DNA from: Gnetum montanum
Lineage: Eukaryota > Streptophyta > Gnetopsida > Gnetales > Gnetaceae
Assembly (NCBI GenBank): GCA_015680685.1
Contig: MNCI01009467.1
Coordinates: 18,875 to 82,874, forward strand
Direction: 5' to 3'
DNA: 64,000 nt
Part shown: positions 37,201-46,483 of the stretch, piece by piece
Layout: each line of letters begins with the position of its first letter
Numbering within the stretch: the first letter of the stretch is position 1
Notes under the pieces: generated by a model
What the model saw: only the letters and a program-made list of their open reading frames with translations
The model's database searches: none
Told to the model about the DNA's origin: nothing
Made by a program: the position numbers and the translations under genes

Positions 37201-39181
37201 CCTGATGTCCCTTTTATTTGTATACTTGTGTACCATAATATACAACCCCGAACATTGTCTCAAAAAAAAAAAAGTGAATGATGAAAGAAGATGTTACACA
37301 ATAGTTTTAGCTTTATAAATAATTAAAAGTTCCAAATCTAAAATTACTAAAATCCAATTCATGATGGAAGAGTAGCCAATTGGTGGGCGATATTCATAAT
37401 GGATTGGCAGGGCTTCTTAGAGATAGATAGTAAAATATTTACCATGTTCAATGGTACAAAAACGGTGTAGAGTTCATCAAGGAATAAGTGACCTACACAG
37501 GAGGGAGGAAACAAGTACCGGTTGCCACTGTGTGTTGGAATGATACTTTGAAATAACATACTAGGAAACGGGAAAGCCAAGAAGTTGGAAAAACCAAAGA
37601 AAATTAAACTTCGTGGCATTTCAAAACTGCTGAATCTTTGAATTTTGAGTTAACATGACATTATCAGTTTTGTGAGTATTAATTGATAACCCATATTGAA
37701 AAGAGAGCCCTTTCTTGATGATTAGAACATTCAACTAGAATGCATTAGGTACAAAGTTCAACTCCATAGGTACCACCTTGGGAATCGTAAAAAATTTACG
37801 TTCAGCTTGATGGCAAGTACGAAGTCAAATTACCTGTCTACCTTAATGGGTTACCTCGAAGGCTCAAACTGCTAGAACTAGAATAAAGATGATGATGATG
37901 ATGAATTGATAAGCCATATACATTCAAATAATAATAATAATAAACAGCACCTCATATTATGAGAACAACGAATAAACTATCGATGCTAAAATATTGGAGT
38001 GAGTTTTATTGAATCAGGAACTTTTCAGACCCACATGACCTCATCTGGTACAAACCTGAAATGCGCAAAAGCATGCTACATTTTGCCAATTGTGTTTGGA
38101 ACAAACAAGTTGATGATTTCTTAAAAGACATATATATTTCTTTTACCACTAAAAATTCAGAAACTACATACAATTATACATACTTTGAAGGTAGAAGTTA
38201 AATAATACAAGATTGACCCATAAGAGCAAGGGAAATTGACTGTACCACAAGAAGAATACCTTCCACCATGTTGAGGACGCGCTCTACTTCCCCTCCAAAG
38301 TCTGAATGACCAGGTGTGTCAATAATGTTAATTTTGACACCCTTGTAGCGGATAGCTGTATTTTTGCTCAATATAGTTATTCCCCTCTCCCTCTCTAGTA
38401 CATTAGAATCCATGATTCTTTCTTGAACAGACTGATTCTCACGAAAGACCTGTAAATAATCATGTAAATTGCATGGAGAAACTGCAAATGATTTTTCTAT
38501 TATAATATTTGCAGCAGCCAAACTTTCCGTTTAAAGGACAATTAGGAAGAAAACAAACAAGAGAAACTTTCATGACAGCAGAGAACCTTCGCTTGCTTCA
38601 GCATTGCATCCACTAAAGTTGTCTTCCCATGATCAACGTGTGCAACAATTGCTATGTTTCTTATATCTGTTCGTACCTTCAATCGTTTCTTTTCATCCAC
38701 TGCCACAAAACAACTTTTCTCCGCTCAGTTTTCAACAAATTCAAATAAAACAGGTTCTTCTTAATTATTTAATATTTTTGAGCACTTGGCAAAGCAAAAA
38801 CTTGGATAGGAAACACCTAAAAAGTACTCGTCAGTAAGATATGGACACAGCAAGCAATCTTCTGACAGGTGAAATCAAAGACAGTCCCAAAACCAACGAT
38901 AGCATTCAGAAACTAAATTAAATACCTTCAAGTTCTGGGGCTGAAACTGAACATTTTGTTGCCTTGAGCGGGGATTTCTCGAGGATTTTGATACCTGAAT
39001 TGGAAGTCCTTGAAGACCGTAGGAAATCAAACTTAAGAGAGGTTTTGTCGGGATGTCTGATTCGCCATGGTAAGCCAGAGAATTTTTTCCCCAGCGAGTG
39101 CACCTTTGCATAGGAATCTAGGGAATGTGAAAAAGCAAGAGGAGCAGGAGCAGCATGATGCAGCTTCAAAGAGGAGGCCAT
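19468..39181 (-). CDS. TypA: Chloroplast TypA/BipA-type translational GTPase, 11 exons, 3' end outside window
   Basis: This is a ribosome-associated GTPase of the TypA/BipA family (the plant chloroplast form is also called SVR3), known for roles in plastid translation and stress. Exons: 39,181-38,926; 38,699-38,587; 38,449-38,246; 33,308-33,132; 33,033-32,881; 32,472-32,383; 20,463-20,329; 20,201-20,085; 19,985-19,834; 19,736-19,652; 19,562-19,468. They join in frame to about 525 codons with GT-AG introns. Residues 1 to about 80 are a Ser/basic-rich transit-like leader. GTPase motifs: AHVDHGKTT (105-113), ERERGITI (142-149), DTPGHSDF (167-174), NKID (221-224), SGVKG (259-263). The EF-G-like domains follow (for example [25 protein letters not shown]). 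The start ATG lies in a good context (gccATGG). Family members are usually about 670-690 residues, so the last ~150-160 are missing. No stop or frameshift is seen in any exon. Confidence 0.93.
19652..19736 (-). CDS. TypA: TypA exon 10
   Basis: Completes the split Met and encodes [20 protein letters not shown] to LLEPYE. The donor is gtataa. Confidence 0.95.
19834..19985 (-). CDS. TypA: TypA exon 9
   Basis: [20 protein letters not shown] to [11 protein letters not shown], ending in phase 2 with the Met codon split across the intron. The donor is gttggt. Confidence 0.96.
20085..20201 (-). CDS. TypA: TypA exon 8
   Basis: 39 codons, [20 protein letters not shown] to TSPFFGRE, spanning the end of domain II and the start of the EF-G domain III-like part. 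The donor is gttggt. Confidence 0.95.
20329..20463 (-). CDS. TypA: TypA exon 7 (domain II)
   Basis: 45 codons, [20 protein letters not shown] to [14 protein letters not shown]. The AGDICAVCG segment is characteristic of TypA domain II. The acceptor is agcag and the donor is gtatgt. Confidence 0.95.
20590..20933. repeat. Repeat R1, copy b, left segment
   Basis: A diverged copy of the R1 start (tgtagtgccccagttttgtac). It is interrupted by LINE C at 20,934 and lies in TypA intron 6. Confidence 0.55.
21260..26030 (-). pseudogene. LINE C ORF2 with C-terminal extension, decayed
   Basis: Read leftwards: endonuclease (LQETEL near 25,745, an NFYGA block near 25,545); RT ([14 protein letters not shown] near 24,420, [13 protein letters not shown] near 24,250, [10 protein letters not shown] near 24,150, GLRQGD near 23,980, HYVDDNFSF near 23,860, [12 protein letters not shown] near 23,700, DDTYLGLP). 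The zf-RVT area near 23,050-22,850 is badly degraded. Domain X (about 22,680-22,165) includes [36 protein letters not shown] and a [10 protein letters not shown] end. A charged low-complexity/coiled-coil region and block Y (about 21,505-21,265, [29 protein letters not shown]) follow with a frameshift between Y halves. Confidence 0.8.
25223..25264. other. Long C homopolymer next to an N
   Basis: About 35 consecutive C's, then ccctcccgcncc. Similar but shorter C or G runs occur at 9,520-9,530, 21,870-21,887, 14,668-14,677 and 51,186-51,197. The run sits in the LINE C endonuclease/RT linker. Length is probably unreliable. Confidence 0.8.
26390..27406 (-). pseudogene. LINE C ORF1 (DUF4283 / CCHC), decayed
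   Basis: A Gly-rich N-terminal open stretch (27,406-26,972) ends in a block ([20 protein letters not shown]) that aligns with LINE A and D ORF1. DUF4283-like sequence at 26,815-26,609 ([32 protein letters not shown]) follows. A canonical CX2CX4HX4C zinc knuckle lies near 26,545-26,505 ([14 protein letters not shown]). LINEs A and D have one residue fewer in this knuckle. Confidence 0.75.
27489..27557. repeat. 21-bp tandem repeat at the 5' end of LINE C
   Basis: A 21-bp unit beginning tatgtctatttt starts at 27,489, 27,510, 27,531 and 27,552 (last copy partial). It lies in what would be the 5' UTR of the minus-strand LINE, just inside the target-site duplication. Confidence 0.85.
27565..28870. 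repeat. Repeat R1, copy b, right segment
   Basis: Resumes homology to 30,040-31,540 of copy c (for example gcatgtgtatgctcatttt; aggaaatatgtaaa). It has a TATA-like AGCCTATAAATAATAG at about 28,341-28,356. The match fades after atgtcttttgcat near 28,862. Confidence 0.6.
28871..29659. other. Intronic sequence, no gene recognised
   Basis: AT-rich DNA between R1b and R1c inside TypA intron 6. Minus-strand open frames near 28,934-29,167 show no known domain. Confidence 0.5.
29660..32215. repeat. Repeat R1, copy c, the uninterrupted copy
   Basis: This is the most complete copy, starting tgtaatgccccacat. A plausible LTR end lies near gagttgtca (31,608-31,616), followed by about 600 bp also shared with copy a and ending at ttgttgaaacc (32,205-32,215), 170 bp from TypA exon 6. 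It shows both the LINE A and LINE B integration points as empty sites. The TATA counterpart is weakened (ttcgataaatag near 30,675). No protein is encoded, so if it is an LTR element it is solo or non-autonomous. Confidence 0.7.
32383..32472 (-). CDS. TypA: TypA exon 6 (start of domain II)
   Basis: 30 codons, [20 protein letters not shown] to KKGSEIK, the first strands of the EF-Tu-like beta-barrel. The donor is gtatga. The 11.9-kb intron 6 follows. Confidence 0.95.
32881..33033 (-). CDS. TypA: TypA exon 5 (G5)
   Basis: 51 codons, [16 protein letters not shown] to GPVQML. They contain the G5-like SGVKG and the end of the G domain ([14 protein letters not shown]). The donor is gtatgc. Confidence 0.96.
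33132..33308 (-). CDS. TypA: TypA exon 4 (G4, NKID)
   Basis: 59 codons, [15 protein letters not shown] through the guanine-specificity motif NKID to ATDEQ. The donor is gtgatt. It follows the 4.9-kb intron that carries LINE D. Confidence 0.97.
33405..33420. repeat. Target-site duplication of LINE D, left copy
   Basis: AATAATTTAAATAGTG here is repeated exactly at 37,070-37,085, directly after the LINE D A tail. A 16-bp perfect duplication is typical of LINE target-primed insertion. Confidence 0.9.
33454..33479. other. Assembly gap (26 N)
   Basis: Unknown bases at the 5' end of LINE D. Confidence 1.
33480..34440 (+). pseudogene. LINE D ORF1 (DUF4283 / zinc knuckle), decayed
   Basis: Contains [20 protein letters not shown] (about 33,690-33,750), a DUF4283-like block (34,061-34,250, [20 protein letters not shown]) and a knuckle [13 protein letters not shown] (about 34,280-34,322) with CX2CX3HX4C spacing as in LINE A. 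Stops include TAG after CQV at 34,328. The 5' end is lost in the assembly gap or truncated. Confidence 0.75.
34470..36816 (+). pseudogene. LINE D ORF2 remnant: RT C-terminal half, zf-RVT, domain X, coiled coil
   Basis: Starts at the RT motif GLSPxLF (near 34,485) and keeps an intact [10 protein letters not shown] (about 34,590-34,620), [24 protein letters not shown] and DSYLGM. The thumb and WFGG region is near 35,025 and zf-RVT near 35,475-35,535 ([20 protein letters not shown]). Domain X is at about 35,785-36,290 ([50 protein letters not shown]). A Gln/Glu-rich coiled coil then runs to a stop at 36,814. Block Y seen in A, B and C is not recognisable here. Confidence 0.8.
37086..37272 (+). 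mobile_element. 5'-truncated LINE 3' end
   Basis: About 190 bp ending TTGTATACTTGTGTACCATA and then an ATTGTCTC plus A12 tail at about 37,261-37,272. This resembles the 3' ends of LINEs A and C. It abuts LINE D directly, so it may be a nested or tandem insertion. Its own duplication was not found. Confidence 0.6.
37273..38245. other. Rest of TypA intron 3, no gene recognised
   Basis: AT-rich intron with short microsatellites: a gat repeat near 37,888-37,903 and an ataa/ataat run near 37,927-37,942. Nothing else is seen. Confidence 0.5.
38246..38449 (-). CDS. TypA: TypA exon 3 (switch I and II)
   Basis: 68 codons carry the G2 region (LERERGITI, switch I) and G3 ([16 protein letters not shown], switch II). 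The acceptor is ttacag and the donor is gtacag after ILLV. Confidence 0.97.
38587..38699 (-). CDS. TypA: TypA exon 2 (P-loop)
   Basis: Encodes the G1 motif [15 protein letters not shown] that binds the GTP phosphates. The acceptor is gcag at 38,700-38,703 and the donor is gttctc. The exon ends in phase 0 after KQAK. Confidence 0.95.
38926..39181 (-). CDS. TypA: TypA exon 1 (transit peptide)
   Basis: Encodes [20 protein letters not shown] and onward to APELE, ending in phase 1 at donor gtattt. It has few acidic residues and many Ser, Lys and Arg, as plastid transit peptides do. The leader is not expected to be conserved between species. Confidence 0.9.
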
Positions 39182-39228
39182 GGCTGTACACACCCCAGCC
39201 TGGGAAGCCAAGCTCGTAAACGTAGAGC

Positions 39229-39429
39229 TTATATTATATTTCTGTCCACACAAACAAGAAAGGTAACCGCAAGACCATCTTGGTGGGTCGAATCTAAGAT
39301 TAACGTGCCAGATGGTTCTTCCTGCTCCAGGAATTCCAGCAGTGTGAATGTGCCTTTTCTTGGATCCCGTACTGACGAAACTGGAATCCTCAATTGCTCC
39401 AGCGACAAAATTTCAAGGTCTCCACTCAT
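39229..39429 (-). CDS. 66-codon ORF directly upstream of TypA, possible uORF
   Basis: ATG at 39,429 and TAA at 39,229-39,231, 47 bases before the TypA start codon on the same strand. The peptide begins MSGDLEILSLEQLRIPVSS and has balanced, protein-like composition (TLLEFLEQEEPSGTLILDS). I do not recognise it. It could be an upstream ORF in the TypA 5' leader, the first exon of another gene (there are possible donors near its end), or chance. The opposite strand is also open here, which weakens the coding argument. Confidence 0.3.
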   Translation of the reverse strand: MSGDLEILSLEQLRIPVSSVRDPRKGTFTLLEFLEQEEPSGTLILDSTHQDGLAVTFLVCVDRNII

Positions 39430-41225
39430 TTTCGTATTTGAAGGATAAATGTTAGCATACCCTTCAAGTAAATTTTAAGACTCTTCTTTGAAAAGTGTAA
39501 TGGTATGCCAATATGATTTTAACATTGTTTTTTAATACAAAGTGAAAAGTGTAATGGTATTGTAATCAAGTTTGAAATTATGGAATAATCTATGAACATT
39601 TTTGTTCTTTAATTCAAAGAAAATAAATAAATAAAAGATAGATGAATTAATTAAAAGGTCATTAGCATTGTGTAATAAGATCGTAATGAAACAAAAGTAA
39701 AAAGGAGAGTTCAATTAGATTATTCTACTAATGACTTGGGGTTCAATTCTACTAAGTAGCATTGAGTTATAAACTTCTATAAATCTTAAGGTGTACCTAT
39801 GTTTCAATTATTTTGAGATCCATAGAAAAACACTTTTGAAAAGTGGAATAATCATTATCATTGTTTACCTTTATCCCATTTATGATCGGCTTGCCCTTAA
39901 GAACAATAATTAAAATAAAACACATAAATAATAGAATTCCAAGAAACCTTAATAAAATAGATAAGAAAACATAAAAGAATAAAAGAAAGAAAGAAATAGC
40001 AACAAAACATAGAAAAAAAATCATGATTGCAACCAACAACTATTAGCACTTTACTTTTGCATTGTGCTTTGTTGTGTTCTTAAGCAGAACACATAAAACA
40101 CAGTTGATGCAAGCTTTGAATGGAGGTAGCTTGGCAAAACACATAAGATATCATGAATGTAGGTCAAACATTAACATAGCAATAAACCCCTTGTACAAGA
40201 TACACTTGATGTATATCAAAAAAGAGGATCATATGCACTTGGCATTATCTTCATGCAAAAATGATAAACAATAAGGTTGTTATATCAAAAGTACTCCTAA
40301 TAAAATTTAATGCAAAACAAACAACCAAATCACCAATAAAAATTGCTCACTATAACTATTATTATCATATGACACACACATCGATATGGGGGAGTGTCAA
40401 CCCCAAAAGAAATTTTATTAATCAAAGACACACACATCAATATGATCCTTTGCACTATCACCATGTCTTGAATTTCATCAACAATACAACTAGCATCATG
40501 CACTAAATTTAAACATCATACATATCAACACAATATTGCATCAACATATGTTAATTAATTATCGCCATTATTATTTTCCTTCTTATACCATAGTAGAAAT
40601 GCTACTGTCCTTTTCTAATGATGGTAAGTTTGGCTCTTCTTTTTCTATAAAAATTTTTCAAAAAAAAAAAAACTTCTTCTATTAGGTAAAATAGTTTAGA
40701 AGGATTAAGGATGACTTAACTTTTGGGGATGTCAAACTTGAAATAACTATAATATAGATACAACACAAGATATATAGTCCAAATAGAACTTTAGAACTTA
40801 GCATTACTATCATATCTCGTACCAAGATGTCATGGATAACATCAAATATACGTAACATTCGATGTTATGCATAAAGAATGCAGCAAGGCAACTGCAAAAG
40901 GAAATGAAAAGACTATTTTATTAATGTGAAAATAATATATGTTACCAACTAGAAGGGATATCTAGTCACCTTCCTACTTCACTTAGCACTCATTACTCAC
41001 CATTGATGGCTCCACAACTCCATGTTGGCATAACCTCTAATTTCTAGGTATAAGTACCTTAGGTCAAACCTCCAAAGGTTACCTCAAGAGACATGCTCAT
41101 TATTACAACATGCCCTTTTAAGTTTTATTACAATTTGCCCGTTCAGATCTTATTCCAATAATGACATAATTTCTTACAAAGTGACACCATCTTTGTTACA
41201 AAATGACTCCATTTGGGAATGGGGA
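39430..41225. other. AT-rich upstream region, no gene recognised
   Basis: The TypA promoter should lie in the first few hundred bases, but I cannot point to a convincing TATA box. A 17-bp word, gaaaagtgtaatggtat, occurs near 39,489 and 39,542. Farther out are short AT-rich repeats only. Confidence 0.4.
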
Positions 41226-41232
41226 CGTGACA
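41100..41232 (-). repeat. Possible LTR terminus on the minus strand
   Basis: Read on the minus strand, TGTCACGTCCCC begins at 41,232 and is preceded by tagtgggcaat. This resembles a polypurine-tract/LTR junction used by many plant LTR elements. The LTR would run leftwards. The other end and any partner are not identified. Confidence 0.3.
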
Positions 41233-42008
41233 ATTGCCCACTAGAACCAAACCCATGACTTAGAGCTTTCAAATCAAATATCTTACCACTAAGCAAACAC
41301 TTCATTATCAAGAAGGGCTGAAATTTTGACCCTCTAGTTCATATCACTGTTCTTTCTACCTCATTCAACTTGGAATCAAATTTTATTTTATTTAAACTAA
41401 TGGTGTTACCTATTGGTAAGCAAGGATAAAACTTGCATATAGAGCTTAAAATTTTAACATTAACCTTCATTAGTATTAGCATGTCTCTTAGAGCTTTATA
41501 TAGAATGCAAGTTGTACAAATTTTGTATAAGTTTAAACATCCACCTAAGATGTGTGTGTACAAAAACACACATAATACAACTTGCATATATAAGTATGCA
41601 AGCAAGTCACAAGTATAAAAACATATGCAAGTATATTTTCTTCGTGCAATTACACAATCAACAAACTATCTAAATTTCATTACCAATCACACTAATGAAA
41701 ACTTTCTTTCAGCTAAGCATGAATCACATTATGGAAAGATTTCATTATAACAAATAAAGCAAGCATTTTGTTAGGCATTGTATTAGTCATGAAATTAAGG
41801 GAAACTTTAGCCAAAGCATGTATAAATTTCTCATGGCAACTTTTGGACTTTGTGCCTCCTCTCAACAATTAAATAATAGTACCAATAGCATGTAGAGAGA
41901 ATGAGAATTGAATGAATCTTATAGTAAGCTTTACTTTTCCATTGATCTTGCTTTATTTTCTTTACAACCATACCTGTAAAGATCTTTGTGAAGTTTTATA
42001 GGATACAT

Positions 42009-42155
42009 GTATATGCTAAGCATAGCTGTGAAAGTTTTGAAATCTTTTCTAAATTCTTATCTAAAGCATGTATGTGTAAAGCATACCTGTGTGTTTTAGA
42101 ATTTGAAATTTTTTTTCTAAATTCTTGTTTGATGCATGTATGTGCAAAGCATGAT
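42009..42155. repeat. Diverged tandem repeat, unit about 62-67 bp
   Basis: Copies start at about 42,009, 42,071 and 42,138 (last partial), each opening with tatatgctaagcat or tatgtgtaaagcat and containing ctaaattctt. Confidence 0.6.
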
Positions 42156-42437
42156 GAGGACATCACCTAGCTCCAATGTAATCCTCAATGTATCTTGGGT
42201 ATGTGTGTATGTTGTTTGTGTGTGTCTTCTTGTGTTGACCTTTTGGTGATGATTCCAAGGTGTTTTGCCATGTTTGTGAGTGTTTTAGACTTATTTTGAT
42301 GAGCCTAGGAGGTTCTAGGGGCTATGGGGACTTGTTTGGAGGTGTTCAAAGGTTTCAGACCTTAAAACGAGCATTTTTAATTTTGACCCTAGCAAGATAG
42401 CCATCTATCCTAACAATTAAACGTCTAAGCTACATGA

Positions 42438-42515
42438 TAGACATCTAACTTGATTTATAGACATCTACTCTGGCATCTCTAAACTCAGGATAGACATCTA
42501 TTGTTTAGACATCTA
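42438..42515. promoter_or_regulatory. Four copies of TAGACATCTA upstream of a TATA-like site
   Basis: TAGACATCTA occurs at 42,438-42,447, 42,458-42,467, 42,491-42,500 and 42,506-42,515. The word has palindromic arms (TAGA/TCTA). A TATA-like ctatacataag follows at about 42,584 and then a GAGAG-rich leader-like stretch. The layout resembles the U3 arrays of the LTRs at 48.0 and 58.2 kb. The surrounding element is not identified. Confidence 0.45.
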
Positions 42516-42899
42516 ATGCAAATTTTAATAAACATCAAATCAAATGACAAATTGGAGGGAAGATGAAAGGTCACACCAAGAAGCTATACATAAGAGAGAG
42601 AAAAGAGAGATTTGAGAGGTCTCTTGAGAGCTTGTATAAGAAGTGTTTGAGTGAAAGGCAAGGGAGAGCACTTGAGAGAGGTTAAGAGAATCTCTTATAA
42701 GTGTCTTGTCTTGAGCTTTTGCTACATTGTCAGCAATTGAGGATTGAGAGGGGACATGTGTGATCTCTAAGATCCTTGGGAGAGGTTTGAGTTGAGCTTC
42801 GCTTCTCATTTTTTATGTAATTCTCTACATATTGAGAGTTTTCTTATAAAATGGAGAATTTTCTCTAAATCATTATCTTATTCTTGCTTCTAAGTTAAA

Positions 42900-44799
42900 T
42901 TTTGCTTAGAAAGCTTGTGGAATGGATCCTTTTTGGAGTCTATTGAGGTAGGCTTCACATCAAAGCATCATTGCATGCTTTAGAGTTTGAAATTCTTTTC
43001 CTATTTGTTATTGTGTAATGAAGTGTGTTTTGCCTAGACTATTAACACATGGACATCACATTAGATCCCTAACATATGCACATCACATTTCTTACATACA
43101 CACATTACATATCATACATTCTCGTATCATTTTTTTATTTATCCATATATCATGCATAAGTTGTTTACACATTCTTCTTACATGCATACATGTTGTCATT
43201 TAGGTCATTCAATTATCATAAATCATCCAATTTAATATAACTTACATCTTGTTCTAATCCTTTCTTCCAAGATTTCTTTTAAGTTGATTGCAAATAATCC
43301 AACACTAGCATCCATGGCATCTCATCCTATAAGAACATATATAATACTAGAACTATAGTGAACACTTCTTTCCTAGCTCAAAGAAGATTTAGAAGATTGA
43401 CTAGTTTAAGTCCCAAGATCACTTCAAAGAAGTATTGATTTTATTGTACTAAGTTAGAAAGGGGCTTAATCATATTCCAAGATGCAATCGAGGCTATGAA
43501 AACATTTGAAAAGCTACATGGAATTTTTCCATTTTGTCTTGATCCTAAAATTCCAATTGAACTTCCTACTTGGTAGGAAGATGAACTTGTAAAATAAAAG
43601 AATATCAAGTTGGTAATGAACGAACTATGATAACCATGATTGCTTCTAATTCAAAGATAAATTAATAGAATCATGATGCCAATCAAGATGTAGTTGTTAA
43701 AGAGATCAATATGGATTAAAAGGAAGGTGATAATATCAATCCTTTTCTCATTCACAATCCCAACCTTACTAAGGCCAAAATTTCCATCTTAATTTCATTG
43801 AGAAACTATATAGCACAAATAATTATAGTAAAAACATTCTCTATTTTTCAATTCCTTTTGAAATACATGTTAGTCCTTTCTCATTTAGTATACTTTGTAC
43901 CAATCCTCCCACCTTAATGTCTACCTTTACTCAATATACATAAACATACCATATTGAATTATTGTAATTACTAGCACCATAATTCATCTTCCTACTTCTA
44001 CTAGCATAACAAAGTCTACTATTTTGTTTCAGCTAATACAAGCTCTTGTTAAAGTTGTGGCAATAAAAGCTTTGAATTTGGTCTAGAAATCTTCAAAATT
44101 ATTTGGGAAAGGATTATTTTAGCATCGAAATAGATCGAAGGATTGATTTGGATTGTTTAAATATCAAATTTAGTGCTACTTGCTACTTTTGATTCTTCTT
44201 GATAGAGAGAATGAGAGAAGAGATGAATTAGTGCTATAATTTATTATTTAATTATTCATCATTATTAATAACATCATCAAAGAACATCAATTCATTACAA
44301 GCTTCAAGGTTTCTTTTATTTATCAAGGTCTTCTTCATTATACAAAGGAGAGGAAGGGCTTCCTACTTATAGAAATGGGTATAGATAGAAAAAAAAAATT
44401 TGTTGGATGAAAAAGAAGAAATTTGGACAAATTTGGACTCGTTTATTATAAATGATATAGAAAGATCCCATATATTCTTCACATTTAATTCAAAGAAAGA
44501 GACAAATGATATTAAAAAGTTTTATCAAGCTTTGTTTCATAGCGATAACAAATGAAAGATTTTCATAACAATGTTAATACATTACTCATTACTTTTGATG
44601 ACAAAGTGTAGTGGGATAAAAAAGCTAGCATTAAGAAAATTTTCTAATAAAAATAAATTATATGGTAAAACACTTTAATGGGAAGGACCATTAGTATGAA
44701 ATGCCATATGGAAGAAGTTAAATTTGGCTACATGAGTGGGATTAGAAAAGAAATGATGTATCAATAAAGTAGTTATGCACTTTAAAAAAGAAGACAAAA
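42900..44799. other. No gene recognised
   Basis: AT-rich DNA with many stops in all frames. The right part (from about 44,400) may be the degraded 5' part of LINE E. Confidence 0.4.
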
Positions 44800-46270
44800 A
44801 ATATTTAAATAATTATGAACTATTTGTAATAAATAATATTTTTGTCAAGCTTATAGGTACTATTCTCAAATTCATGCTTAGAAGATAGGCTAAAGAATAT
44901 CATATACATGTAATTTTCCAAGGAAGATTTAGGTTGTAGCATTTTACTATAGATTATCTAATCAATTTAAAAAATCTTATTGATAGAGCAAAATGCCCAT
45001 ATAAGAAATCATTTATCTAGTTGTAAATTTTTTTGAGGCCTATGATTTGGTCATTTAAAGTAAGTTATGGAGGTATTTAGAAAATTTTGAAGTTCTACAC
45101 ACACTATTATTTGCCATCCAAAAACATTACAAAGAGGTATGCATTAAGTTTATAAATGGAAAAGAAAGAATTTTACTTGAACATGAATGTCCTCTTTCTC
45201 CCACTTTATTTGAGCTTTTTATTGGTAAACTTGAATAGTGGATGCATAAAATTCTACCCTAATTTGTAATTACAATTGGAAATAATCCTATTAAACTCTT
45301 ACTTTATGTTGATGATGTTGTCTTAATTTCAAATTCAATTGAAAGATTGTAGAAAATGCTTAATGCTCTTGATGATTTTTGTCAATATTTAGAAATGAAA
45401 GTTAATATTTTAAAAAATAAAAGCATGAATTATGGCACATGTAATAAAATGTATAGTTTTACTATAGGCACTACATATGTGGACATAACTTCCTCTTACA
45501 AATACCTTGGTCTAGAATGCTCTTGCAATTACAAAGGGGATCCATGCATTACTCAAAGAGCTACCAGTGGTATTAAAGCCTTATTTGATTTAAAAGTAAA
45601 TGTAAGAAGGAATCTATTTTTCAACCAACTATTTTTTATGGCTGTATTGTATGGAACCTTATTCTATCAAATAAATATTGGAAATAGATAGAAAAAATTC
45701 AAAAGTTTTTCCTACTTAGTGAATTTAAAGTGAACACATTATGATACTATGCTTCTTCAAGTAGAGATGATGTCCTTAAAAGTTAAATCTATTTGTTACT
45801 TTATAACTCCACTCATAATCTCTCTAAATCCTCATTGAATAAATACTTCAAAAAAGTAATGATGGAAATCCATGACAAAGGATAAATTCATTAGTAAGTT
45901 CTTACACTTAATAAATAGAATATTCAAGAGTACATTCTTTATTTTAATCCTAAGCAAGTTTTCAAATTGGTAAAACAAGTAGTATTTTAAAAACTTTAGG
46001 AAAATATAGAACAAAAAAAATACTTCTATTTAAATAATATCAAACAATGCCTTAATCAAACGGCAAATTATTTATCTATTGTTATTGCTCATCATTTGTG
46101 ATGCAACATTAGTAGAGCATGAATGAGATCTTATCATTTGAGAGTTAAAATAGGCAAAAGGTTCAAAATTTCTCTTGAAGAACAAATATATGGACTATGT
46201 AGTATAAATAGCATTAAAGATAAATACCACATTTTTGAAATGTTCGTTGAGCATATTAGACATAGATAGT
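44800..46270 (+). mobile_element. LINE E, decayed non-L1-type non-LTR reverse transcriptase
   Basis: The plus strand reads RT blocks across frames: NIFVKLIGTILKF near 44,840; FQGRFRL and TIDYLINLKNLIDRAK near 44,915-44,990; VNFFEAYD near 45,025; LLYVDDVVLISNS near 45,300; LDDFCQYLEMKVNI near 45,365-45,410; SYKYLGLEC near 45,495. A C-terminal segment near 46,135-46,260 reads HLRVKIGKRFKISLEEQIYG. The wording (ID..K, GCPLSPTLF-like ECPLSPTLF, FC...L.VN) fits RTE-like and related LINE clades better than plant L1. The first catalytic Asp appears as Asn (VNF) and several stops are TAG. Boundaries are uncertain. Confidence 0.65.
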
Positions 46271-46273
46271 ATA

Positions 46274-46483
46274 TTATAAAATAAATCTTCACTAGGCATT
46301 TGGAGTCATTATCATGTACATCCATTCATTAAATACTTTAATGAATCTTCACTAGGCATTTGGAGTCATTATCATGTACATCATTTTGGGGCCAAGTTGA
46401 GTTTGCCCAAAATATTTATAAAATAAATCTTCACTAGGCATTTGGAGTCATTATCATGTACATCCATTCATTAAATACTTTAA
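46274..46483. repeat. Three near-identical repeats at the end of LINE E
   Basis: A 68-bp block (ttataaaataaatcttc to taaatacttta) is at 46,274-46,341 and again at 46,416-46,483, with a partial third copy at 46,344-46,382. The copies are nearly identical although the flanking LINE is decayed. Confidence 0.8.

Noticed and set aside
37888-37945. Short gat and ataa runs
   Set aside because: Ordinary microsatellites with no sign of function.
39155-39448. 97-codon plus-strand ORF over the TypA start
   Set aside because: It is antisense to TypA exon 1 and its leader, and no domain is recognisable. It is treated as a shadow frame.
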